DNA of 5,491 nucleotides, taken from contig JAQVKV010000222.1 in assembly GCA_028694545.1 (NCBI GenBank), positions 1-5,491 on the forward strand. Direction: 5' to 3'. Source of the stretch: Zavarzinia sp. (GTDB lineage Bacteria; Pseudomonadota; Alphaproteobacteria; Zavarziniales; Zavarziniaceae). The translations under genes were made by a program, and so were the position numbers. Positions 1 to 5,491 of the stretch are shown in pieces (the first letter of the stretch is position 1; every line of letters starts with the position of its first letter). The notes under the pieces were generated by a model that searched no databases, was not told where the DNA came from, and saw only the letters and a program-made list of their open reading frames with translations.

Positions 1-1046
1 AGAAACATGCGACGGCCGAAGACCCCTGGGGCCTCGAATACACCAAGCAGAACACGGCGGGTTCCGGCGCCTATCAGGTGAAGCGCTGGACGCCAGGCAC
101 CGAGGTCGTGCTGGAACGCCACGAGAACTGGAAGGGCGGCAGCCTGCCCGCCCTGAAACGCATCATCTGGCGCGTCGTTCCTTCAGCCGGCAACCGTCGC
201 GCCCTGCTGGAACGAGGCGACGCCGATCTGTCCTTCGACCTGCCGTCCAAGGATTTCGCCGAGATGAAGGCAGCGGGCAAGCTCAATCTCGTCTCCGTGC
301 CCTATTCCAACGGCATCCAGTACATCGGCATGAATGTGACCAAACCGCCCTTCGACAATCCGAAGGTGCGCGAGGCGGTCGCCTGGGCCCTGCCCTATCA
401 GAAGATCATCGACGCCGTGATGTTCGGTCTGGCCAAACCGATGTTCGGCGCCGCCGCCGATGCCCCCACGGAAGTCGCCTGGCCACAGCCCCACAAGTAC
501 AACACCGACATCGAGAAGGCGAAGGCGGCCCTGGCCGAGGCCGGCTACCCCGATGGCTTCGAGACCACCCTGTCCTTCAACCTCGGCTTCGCCGGGGTGA
601 ACGAGCCGCTGTGCATCCTCGTGCAGGAAAGCCTGGCCCAGATCGGCATCAAGACGACGATCAACAAGATCCCGGGCGCCAACTGGCGCACCGAATTGCT
701 GAAGAAGGAAATGCCCCTCTTCACCAATGTCTTCTCGGGCTGGCTGGACTATCCGGAATATTTCTTCTTCTGGTGCTACCACGGCCAGAACGCGGTCTTC
801 AACACGATGAGCTACCAGTCGCCGGAGATGGACGCCCTGATCGACGGAGCCCGCGCGGCCGCCGCGATCGGCGACACCGCGACCTATGACACGGATGTGA
901 AGGGCTTCGTCGATCTTGCCTTCAAGGACATGCCGCGCATCCCGCTGTACCAGCCCTATGTGAACGTCGCCATGCAGCCGAACGTCGGCGGTTACCAGTA
1001 CTGGTTCCACCGTCGCCTCGACTATCGCAGCCTGACCAAGGCGTAA
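1..1046 (+). CDS. ABC transporter substrate-binding protein, family 5 (peptide/opine/nickel type), 5' truncated
   Basis: This is the periplasmic solute-capturing component of a Dpp/Opp-type importer. The reading frame is open from base 3 at the left edge to TAA at 1044-1046, giving 347 visible residues. Family members are usually about 500-550 residues, so the signal peptide and roughly the first third lie outside the window. The GTG at 78 is an internal valine, because the frame continues upstream with typical family sequence (GSGAYQVKRW). Family hallmarks seen are GSGAYQV followed by an ERHENWKGG-type stretch, a PFDNPKVREAVAWAL segment (about 349-392), an alanine-rich helix ending in EAGYPDGF (about 514-562), and the lobe-closing region from GWLDYPEYFF (738-767) to the MDALI helix (829-843). 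It leads the operon, 54 bases before the first permease. Fine substrate specificity (dipeptide, oligopeptide, opine, other) cannot be assigned. The family call is firm; the substrate is unknown. Confidence 0.93.
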   Translation, partial: KHATAEDPWGLEYTKQNTAGSGAYQVKRWTPGTEVVLERHENWKGGSLPALKRIIWRVVPSAGNRRALLERGDADLSFDLPSKDFAEMKAAGKLNLVSVPYSNGIQYIGMNVTKPPFDNPKVREAVAWALPYQKIIDAVMFGLAKPMFGAAADAPTEVAWPQPHKYNTDIEKAKAALAEAGYPDGFETTLSFNLGFAGVNEPLCILVQESLAQIGIKTTINKIPGANWRTELLKKEMPLFTNVFSGWLDYPEYFFFWCYHGQNAVFNTMSYQSPEMDALIDGARAAAAIGDTATYDTDVKGFVDLAFKDMPRIPLYQPYVNVAMQPNVGGYQYWFHRRLDYRSLTKA

Positions 1047-1055
1047 GTCCCGCAA

Positions 1056-1079
1056 CCGCCCCGGCACCGGCCGGGGCGG
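1056..1079 (+). promoter_or_regulatory. Intercistronic GC hairpin between binding-protein and permease genes
   Basis: The arms CCGCCCCGGC (1056-1065) and GCCGGGGCGG (1070-1079) are perfect reverse complements, giving a 10-bp all-GC stem with a four-base loop, ACCG. It begins 9 bases after the binding-protein stop and ends 10 bases before the permease ribosome binding site. No run of T follows, so it is not a classical intrinsic terminator. In many binding-protein operons (malE-malF is the known case) such a structure protects the upstream message from 3' decay and keeps the binding protein in excess over the membrane parts. That role is inferred here from position. Partial termination is the alternative. 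Confidence 0.6.
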
Positions 1080-1089
1080 ACCGAGCGAT

Positions 1090-1095
1090 GGAGGT
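1090..1095 (+). promoter_or_regulatory. Ribosome binding site of the DppB-type permease
   Basis: GGAGGT, a near-perfect Shine-Dalgarno sequence, lies 5 bases before ATG 1101 and fixes that start. Another ATG at 1088 overlaps this site but is in a different frame, and the peptide it would begin has no permease character. Confidence 0.75.
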
Positions 1096-1100
1096 GTTTC

Positions 1101-2114
1101 ATGTTGAGTTCCTTCCTGCGCCGGCTGGCGACCGCCATTCCCAGCCTGATCGGCGTCATCATCGTCACCTTCCTGCTGACAAGGGTGCTGCCCGGCGATA
1201 CCGCCGCCTACTTCGCGGGCCCCGCCGCCACACCCGAGGCGATCGAGGAAATCCGCGCCAAGCTCGGCCTCGACAAATCCCTGCCCGAGCAGTTCGTCGA
1301 CTATGTGACCGGCCTCGTCTCCGGCGATCTCGGCACCTCGCTGACCACCGGCCAGCCCGTGATCAACGATATCGTCGACCGCCTGCCGGCTTCCGCCGAA
1401 CTCACCCTCTTCGGCCTTGTCATCGCGATCGCCGTCGCCGTGCCTCTCGGTATTCTCGCGGCCGTTCGGCAAGGCTCCTGGGTCGATCACCTGTGTCGCA
1501 TCGTCGCGACCGCCGGCGTCTCCCTGCCCGTCTTCTTCACGGGGCTGCTCCTCGTCTATGTCTTCTACTACCTGCTGGGCTGGGCGCCCGCGCCCCTTGG
1601 CCGGCTGGACGTCTTCGCCTTCCCACCCGATCCGATCACCGGCTTCCTGCTGATCGACACGCTACTGGTCGGCGACTGGGAAACCTTCGGCTCGGCACTC
1701 GCCCAGCTCGCGGTGCCGGCGGCGACGCTCGCGATCTTCGCCCTGGCGCCGATCACCCGCATCACGCGGGCATCCATGCTCTCCGTGCTCTCGTCCGAAT
1801 TCGTGCGCACGGCCCGGGCATCGGGCCTCTCGCCCCTGAAGGTCATCGTCACCTATGCCTTCCGCAACGCCATGCTGCCCGTGATCACCACGCTCGGCAT
1901 GGTGTTCTCCTTCCTGCTCGGCGCCAATGTGCTGGTCGAGAAGGTCTTCGCCTGGCCCGGCATCGGCTCCTACGCGGTGGAGGCGCTGATCGCCTCCGAT
2001 TACGCGCCGGTGCAGGGTTTCGTGCTCGCCATGGCGATCATGTATGTCGTGCTCAACCTGTTGATCGACCTGCTCTATGGCGTGATCGACCCGCGTGTGA
2101 GGATCGAAGGATGA
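1101..2114 (+). CDS. ABC transporter permease, DppB/OppB type
   Basis: This inner-membrane subunit forms half of the translocation channel, pairing with the DppC-type permease that follows. It is 337 residues long, the usual size for this family. From the N-terminus it shows a first membrane segment (about residues 11-29) ending in the family motif TRVLPGD, a periplasmic region with GDLGTS (75-80), and then hydrophobic segments near 101-122, 135-158, 202-217, 260-280 and 303-326, consistent with six helices. The EAA-type cytoplasmic loop that docks on the ATPase is SEFVRTARASGLSPLKVI (232-249), followed by FRNAMLPVIT. VEKVFAWPGIG (279-289) and the DPRVR tail are also typical of DppB proteins. 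Its start is supported by the GGAGGT site, and its TGA overlaps the next ATG by four bases, which suggests translational coupling. Helix limits are judged by eye. Confidence 0.95.
   Translation: MLSSFLRRLATAIPSLIGVIIVTFLLTRVLPGDTAAYFAGPAATPEAIEEIRAKLGLDKSLPEQFVDYVTGLVSGDLGTSLTTGQPVINDIVDRLPASAELTLFGLVIAIAVAVPLGILAAVRQGSWVDHLCRIVATAGVSLPVFFTGLLLVYVFYYLLGWAPAPLGRLDVFAFPPDPITGFLLIDTLLVGDWETFGSALAQLAVPAATLAIFALAPITRITRASMLSVLSSEFVRTARASGLSPLKVIVTYAFRNAMLPVITTLGMVFSFLLGANVLVEKVFAWPGIGSYAVEALIASDYAPVQGFVLAMAIMYVVLNLLIDLLYGVIDPRVRIEG
2099..2102 (+). promoter_or_regulatory. Ribosome binding site of the DppC-type permease, inside the DppB-type gene
   Basis: GAGG sits 8 bases before ATG 2111, within the last codons of the upstream permease; a second purine patch (GAAGG, 2106-2110) abuts the start codon. 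Together with the ATGA stop/start overlap this supports 2111 as the start and coupled translation of the two permeases in balanced amounts. Confidence 0.55.
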
Positions 2115-3004
2115 CGGCCGTGACCGAAACCGCCCCCGCCGCGCCGCCGGCTTCCGGCCTCGTCGCGACGCTGCGCCATGCCCGCCACGTGATCGGGGAA
2201 AACCCGGTCACCGGGCTGTCCTTCGGGCTCTTCGCCCTGTTCCTGATCGGCGCCGTCATCGGCCCCTGGATCGTGCCTTACGATCCCCTGGAGTCCGACA
2301 CCGCCCAGGCCCTGCAGGCGCCGACCTGGGCCCATTGGTTCGGCACCGACCAGGTCGGGCGCGACATCTTCAGCCGGGTCGTGGTCGCCACCCGCCTCGA
2401 CATGGAGATCGCGATCTTCTCCGTCGCCCTCGTCTTCGTCGTCGGCGGCCTGGCCGGGGTCGCCGCCGGTTACTTCGGCGGCTGGACCGACCGTATCGTC
2501 GGACGCCTCGGTGATACCATCATGGCCTTCCCGCTCTTCGTGCTGGCCATGGGCATCGTCGCGGCGCTGGGCAATACGGTGACCAATATCGTGATCGCGA
2601 CGGCGATCGTGAATTTCCCGCTCTATGCCCGCATTGCGCGCTCCGAGGCCAACATAAGGCGCGAGGCGGGTTTCGTGCAGGCGGCGCGCCTGACCGGCAA
2701 TTCCGAGATGCGCACAGTACTGACCCAGATCGTGCCCAACATCCTGCCGATCATGATGGTGCAGATGTCGCTCACCATGGGTTACGCCATCCTGAACGCC
2801 GCCGGCCTCTCCTTCATCGGCCTCGGCGTCCGGCCGCCGACGCCCGAGTGGGGCATCATGGTCGCGGAAGGGGCCGCCTTCATCGTGTCGGGCGAATGGT
2901 GGATCGCGCTCTTCCCCGGGCTCGCCCTCATGCTCGCCGTGTTCTGCTTCAACCTGATGGGCGACGGTCTGCGCGACATCATCGACCCGCAGCGCCGGAC
3001 GTAA
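2111..3004 (+). CDS. ABC transporter permease, DppC/OppC type
   Basis: This is the second channel-forming inner-membrane subunit, 297 residues, normal for the family. An alanine/proline-rich cytoplasmic N-terminus (about residues 1-30) leads to the first membrane helix (about 35-54), then the DppC hallmark HWFGTDQVGRDIFSRV (75-90). Further hydrophobic stretches lie near 97-120, 135-155, 158-175, 209-232 and 263-285. The EAA-type loop that contacts the ATPase is GFVQAARLTGNSEMRTVL (187-204). The segment LSFIGLGVRPPTPEWGIM (233-250) and the end FNLMGDGLRDIIDP (280-293) are diagnostic of DppC-type permeases. ATG 2111 was chosen because it overlaps the previous stop (ATGA), has purine-rich sequence upstream, and the protein upstream of it in the same open frame (back to 1088) is arginine-rich nonsense shadowing the first permease. 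Confidence 0.95.
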   Translation: MTAVTETAPAAPPASGLVATLRHARHVIGENPVTGLSFGLFALFLIGAVIGPWIVPYDPLESDTAQALQAPTWAHWFGTDQVGRDIFSRVVVATRLDMEIAIFSVALVFVVGGLAGVAAGYFGGWTDRIVGRLGDTIMAFPLFVLAMGIVAALGNTVTNIVIATAIVNFPLYARIARSEANIRREAGFVQAARLTGNSEMRTVLTQIVPNILPIMMVQMSLTMGYAILNAAGLSFIGLGVRPPTPEWGIMVAEGAAFIVSGEWWIALFPGLALMLAVFCFNLMGDGLRDIIDPQRRT

Positions 3005-3008
3005 GGAG
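3003..3008 (+). promoter_or_regulatory. Ribosome binding site of the fused ATPase gene
   Basis: AAGGAG lies 6 bases before ATG 3015 and shares its first two bases with the TAA stop (3002-3004) of the DppC-type permease. This fixes the ATPase start and indicates that the gene is read from the same message. Confidence 0.7.
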
Positions 3009-3014
3009 ACTTCG

Positions 3015-4700
3015 ATGAGCGCCGTTCCCCTGCTCGAGGTCAAGGACCTCACCGTCGAATTCTCCACCCGTCGCGGCATCGTCCAGGCGGTGGAGGACGT
3101 GAACGTCACCGTGCCCAAGGGCGAGATCGTCGGTATCGTCGGCGAGAGCGGCTCCGGCAAGTCCGTCACCTCCTATGCCGTCATGCGCATTCTGGACCGG
3201 GTGGGGCGTGTCGCGCGCGGCACCATCACCTATACGAGCCTCGACCTCGTCGGCGCGTCCGAGCCCGAGATGCGGGACCTGCGCGGTCGCGAGATGTCGA
3301 TGATCTTCCAGAACCCGCGCCTTGCGCTCAACCCGATCCGCAAGGTCGGCAAGCAATTGGAGGATGTCCTGCTCCAGCACGCGCAGGCCGACGCGCGGGA
3401 TGTGAAACGCAAGGCGATCGGCCTGCTCGAACAGGTGCGCATCGCCAGGCCGGAAGAGCGTTACCACGCCTATCCCTTCGAGCTGTCGGGCGGCATGTGC
3501 CAGCGCATCGTCATCGCGCTGGCGCTCGCCTGCAAACCGCAACTGCTCATCGCCGACGAACCCACCACCGGCCTCGACGTGACGACCCAGAAGGCGGTGA
3601 TGGATCTCGTCGTCGATCTGGTGCGGGCGCGTGGCATGTCGGCGATCCTGATCACACACGACCTCGGCCTTGCCGCCGCCTATTGCGACAAGGTCGTGGT
3701 CATGGAGAAGGGTCGCGTGGTCGAGACCGCCGCCTCGATCGACATCTTCCAGGCGCCCCAGGCGGCCTATACCCGCAAGCTGATGCGCGCGACGCCGCGC
3801 CCCGGCATCACCCTGCACGACCTCCTGCCGGAGGAAACCCCGGCGCCCACACCAAAGGCCCCGCATCAGGTGGGTGAACCCCTGCTCACCGTCGAGAACC
3901 TGGTGAAGGAATACAAGCGCCAGGCTCCGCCGCCGACCCTGAAGGGCCTGTTCGGCAAGAAACCGGAGCCCCAGCCGCCGTTCCGCGCGGTGGACGGCAT
4001 TTCCTTCACCGTGAACAAGGGCGAGAGTGTCGGCCTCGTCGGCGAGAGTGGCTGCGGCAAGTCCACCACCTCGACCATCGTCATGCGCCTGATCGATCCG
4101 AGCGGCGGCAGGATCCTGTTCGATGGTCAGGATATCGGCGCCGTGCCCGCCCGCGCCTTCGCCCTGTCGCCCTTGCGGAAGCGGATCCAGATGGTGTTCC
4201 AGGACCCGACGGAAAGCCTCAATCCGCGTTACACGGTCTCGCGCGCCATCGCCGATCCCCTGCTGCGCATGGGAGGCTTCACGGGCGGGGCGCGGTTACG
4301 CGACAAGATCGCCGAACTCGCCACCATGGTCGGCCTGCCGCTTGAATTGCTCGATCGCTTCCCGCACCAGCTCTCGGGCGGGCAGAAGGCACGCGTGGGC
4401 ATTGCCCGCGCGATCGCCCTCAACCCCGACCTCGTCATCCTGGACGAGCCGACGGCGGCCCTCGACGTCTCGGTGCAGGCCGTCGTACTCAACCTGCTCC
4501 AGCATCTGAAGGAGACGCTGGGCATGAGCTACCTGTTCGTCAGCCACGACCTCCACGTCGTGCGCCTGCTGTGCGACCGGGTCATCGTCATGCGCCAGGG
4601 TGCCATCGTCGAGGAAGGCACGGCGGAACAGGTACTGGAAGCGCCGAAGGCGGATTACACGCGGGAACTGATCTCGGCGATCCCGCATCCACCGGTGTGA
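3015..4700 (+). CDS. ABC transporter ATP-binding protein with two fused ATPase domains (DppD-DppF type)
   Basis: This cytoplasmic subunit hydrolyses ATP to drive the importer; its 561 residues carry both nucleotide-binding domains, as in GsiA and YejF, instead of separate DppD and DppF. Domain 1 has Walker A GESGSGKS (43-50), Q-loop Gln99 in MIFQNP, signature LSGGM (157-161), Walker B LLIADEP with Glu182, D-loop GLDVTTQ and switch His215. A Dpp-type C-terminal extension ([19 protein letters not shown], 246-264) and a Pro-rich linker (about 272-288) follow. Domain 2 has Walker A GESGCGKS (343-350), Gln396 in MVFQDP, signature LSGGQ (453-457), Walker B LVILDEP with Glu478, ALDVSVQ and His511. 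All catalytic residues are present in both halves, so both sites look active. Odd points are LSGGMCQR and LSGGQKAR in place of the common LSGGMRQR and LSGGQRQR, and a Pro/Lys-rich insert (about 301-322) near the start of domain 2. It is the last gene of the operon. Confidence 0.96.
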   Translation: MSAVPLLEVKDLTVEFSTRRGIVQAVEDVNVTVPKGEIVGIVGESGSGKSVTSYAVMRILDRVGRVARGTITYTSLDLVGASEPEMRDLRGREMSMIFQNPRLALNPIRKVGKQLEDVLLQHAQADARDVKRKAIGLLEQVRIARPEERYHAYPFELSGGMCQRIVIALALACKPQLLIADEPTTGLDVTTQKAVMDLVVDLVRARGMSAILITHDLGLAAAYCDKVVVMEKGRVVETAASIDIFQAPQAAYTRKLMRATPRPGITLHDLLPEETPAPTPKAPHQVGEPLLTVENLVKEYKRQAPPPTLKGLFGKKPEPQPPFRAVDGISFTVNKGESVGLVGESGCGKSTTSTIVMRLIDPSGGRILFDGQDIGAVPARAFALSPLRKRIQMVFQDPTESLNPRYTVSRAIADPLLRMGGFTGGARLRDKIAELATMVGLPLELLDRFPHQLSGGQKARVGIARAIALNPDLVILDEPTAALDVSVQAVVLNLLQHLKETLGMSYLFVSHDLHVVRLLCDRVIVMRQGAIVEEGTAEQVLEAPKADYTRELISAIPHPPV

Positions 4701-4709
4701 GCCCCGACG

Positions 4710-4737
4710 CGTCGTCCCGGCGAAAGCCGGGATGACG
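4710..4737 (+). terminator. GAAA-capped hairpin between convergent genes (probable terminator, REP-like)
   Basis: The arm CGTCGTCCCGGC (4710-4721) pairs over 12 positions with GCCGGGATGACG (4726-4737) around a GAAA loop; the only non-Watson-Crick pair is G4714-T4733, a G-U wobble in + strand RNA. It begins 10 bases after the ATPase stop and ends 10 bases before the stop of the opposing gene, so it can end the transporter message. There is no good T-tract after it, so termination may be imperfect or Rho-assisted. The core TCCCGGC-GAAA-GCCGGGA resembles palindromes that recur between genes in many GC-rich proteobacteria, so it may also be a dispersed repeat copy; one window cannot show this. 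Confidence 0.6.
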
Positions 4738-4747
4738 ACGTACCTGA

Positions 4748-5491
4748 TTACACGAAGGCCGCCGGCACTTCCGCAAAGCGCAAGGGGGCACCGATGGCGG
4801 GGCCCGGCACCTCGCCGTCGCGCATGACGATATGGCCGCGGACGATCGTCGCCATGGGCCAGCCGGTCACGCTCATGCCTTCGAAGGGGCTCCAGCCGCA
4901 GCGGCTGGCCAGCCAGTCGCCGGTGATTTCCCGCGTGGCCGCAAGATCAACGAGGGTGAGGTCCGCGTCGTAACCGACGGCGATCCTTCCCTTGCCGGCC
5001 AGGCCGAAGATACGCTGGGCGCCGGCGCTGGTCAGGTCCACCACCCGTTCGAGGGTCAGCGCGCCCTTGGAGGCGTGATCGAGCAGCAGGGGCAGCAGGG
5101 TCTGCACGCCGGGCATGCCGGAGGGCGAATTCGGATAGGGCTTCGCCTTTTCTTCCGCCGTATGGGGCGCATGATCCGACCCGATGACGTCGACGATGCC
5201 GGCCCGTACCGCGTCCCACAGGCCGAGACGATGATGCTCCTCGCGGATAGGCGGGTTCATCTGGGCGTAAGTGCCGAGGCGGCGATAGGCGTCCGGCGCC
5301 GACAGGGTCAGGTGCTGGGGCGTGGTTTCCACCGTCACCAGATCCTTGTGACCGGCCAGGAATTCCATCTCCTCCTTCGTGGTCACGTGAAGGATGTGGA
5401 TGCGCCGGCCGTGCTTGCGCGCGATGGCGACCGCGCGTTTCGTCGCCATCATGGCCGAGACGGGATCGCGCCAGTTGCAATGGTCGGCGAC
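4748..5491 (-). CDS. pyrC: Dihydroorotase-family amidohydrolase, N-terminal part beyond the right edge
   Basis: Dihydroorotase cyclises carbamoyl aspartate to dihydroorotate in pyrimidine synthesis; it is a cytoplasmic metal-dependent TIM-barrel enzyme. Visible are 247 codons, ending at TAA (4750-4748) on the - strand. The frame is open to the window edge (VADHCNWRDPVSAMM...), so the ATG at 5452 is internal; full length is expected near 440 residues, and the N-terminal HxH and lysine metal ligands are outside. Seen are RRIHILHVTT with a conserved metal-ligand His (codon 5387-5389), VETTPQHLTL, the substrate-loop motif YAQMNPPIR, and GSDHAPHT with the catalytic Asp (5174-5176). After these come EEKAKPYPNSPSGMPGVQT and the C-terminal composite-domain segment GRIAVGYDADLTLVDL. 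SRCGWSPFEGMSVTGWP near the end matches alphaproteobacterial dihydroorotases as I remember them. Allantoinase or a hydantoinase-like enzyme is less likely given MNPPIR and SDHAPH, but annotation within this superfamily by motif is fallible. It converges on the transporter operon. Confidence 0.85.
   Translation of the reverse strand, partial: VADHCNWRDPVSAMMATKRAVAIARKHGRRIHILHVTTKEEMEFLAGHKDLVTVETTPQHLTLSAPDAYRRLGTYAQMNPPIREEHHRLGLWDAVRAGIVDVIGSDHAPHTAEEKAKPYPNSPSGMPGVQTLLPLLLDHASKGALTLERVVDLTSAGAQRIFGLAGKGRIAVGYDADLTLVDLAATREITGDWLASRCGWSPFEGMSVTGWPMATIVRGHIVMRDGEVPGPAIGAPLRFAEVPAAFV

Noticed and set aside
78..80. GTG as the start of the binding-protein gene
   Set aside because: The upstream in-frame sequence from base 3 is typical of the family (GSGAYQV ends here), and a start here would leave no signal peptide.
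183..1490. 435-residue open frame on the - strand opposite the binding protein and first permease
   Set aside because: It is rich in Gly, Asp, Arg and His as GC-rich antisense frames are, matches no family I know, and runs across two well-supported + strand genes.
1088..2110. Long open frame from ATG 1088 running into the DppC-type permease, as if it were one 638-residue protein
   Set aside because: The first 341 residues are arginine-rich, with no recognisable family, and shadow the clear DppB-type permease in another frame. The real gene in this frame starts at ATG 2111. Missing stops are expected at this GC content.
2075..3169. 364-residue open frame on the - strand opposite the DppC-type permease
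   Set aside because: Low-complexity composition (Asp, Gly, Glu, His and Arg) and complete overlap with a conserved permease mark it as an antisense shadow.
2979..3866. 295-residue open frame on the - strand opposite ATPase domain 1
   Set aside because: It mirrors the codon pattern of the conserved ATPase and has no domain of its own.
3132..4064. Near-identical Walker A coding segments in the two ATPase halves as a possible recent duplication
   Set aside because: Similarity is confined to functional motifs; the domains differ widely elsewhere, as expected of an ancient DppD/DppF pair.
5450..5452. ATG as the start of the amidohydrolase gene
   Set aside because: The frame stays open upstream to the window edge with plausible family sequence (DHCNWRDPVSA), and a start here would remove the N-terminal metal-binding half.

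Overview
The window is GC-rich DNA (about 65% G+C by eye) with the codon use, protein style and gene order of an alphaproteobacterium. That assignment comes from protein resemblance and composition only; there is no rRNA or other phylogenetic marker here. Coding density is very high, no stretch over about 55 bases lacks a gene, and I see no tRNA, rRNA, CRISPR array, insertion sequence or phage gene.

Positions 1-4700 (+ strand) hold most of one ABC import operon of the peptide/opine/nickel (Dpp/Opp) type. In order it has the C-terminal two-thirds of a family 5 periplasmic substrate-binding protein, a DppB-type permease, a DppC-type permease, and one polypeptide carrying two ATPase domains (DppD and DppF fused). 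The two permease genes overlap by four bases (ATGA), and the ATPase gene follows the second permease by 10 bases with its ribosome binding site overlapping the permease stop codon. The only real gap, 54 bases, lies between the binding protein and the first permease and contains a strong GC-rich hairpin. The genes together make a complete importer: the binding protein captures a solute in the periplasm, the two permeases form the channel, and the fused ATPase powers it from the cytoplasm. The substrate cannot be read from the sequence.

Positions 4701-4747 are a short convergent intergenic region with a 12-bp hairpin capped by GAAA, the likely transcription end for the transporter operon.

Positions 4748-5491 (- strand) hold the C-terminal part of a dihydroorotase-family amidohydrolase whose start lies beyond the right edge. 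It converges on the transporter operon and is not co-transcribed with it, so a functional link (for example uptake of a ureido or cyclic amide compound) is only a weak hypothesis.

I found no evidence of a previously undescribed system. The points most worth a second look are the intercistronic hairpin, the strand-asymmetric convergent hairpin, and the variant signature motifs and proline-rich insert of the fused ATPase.
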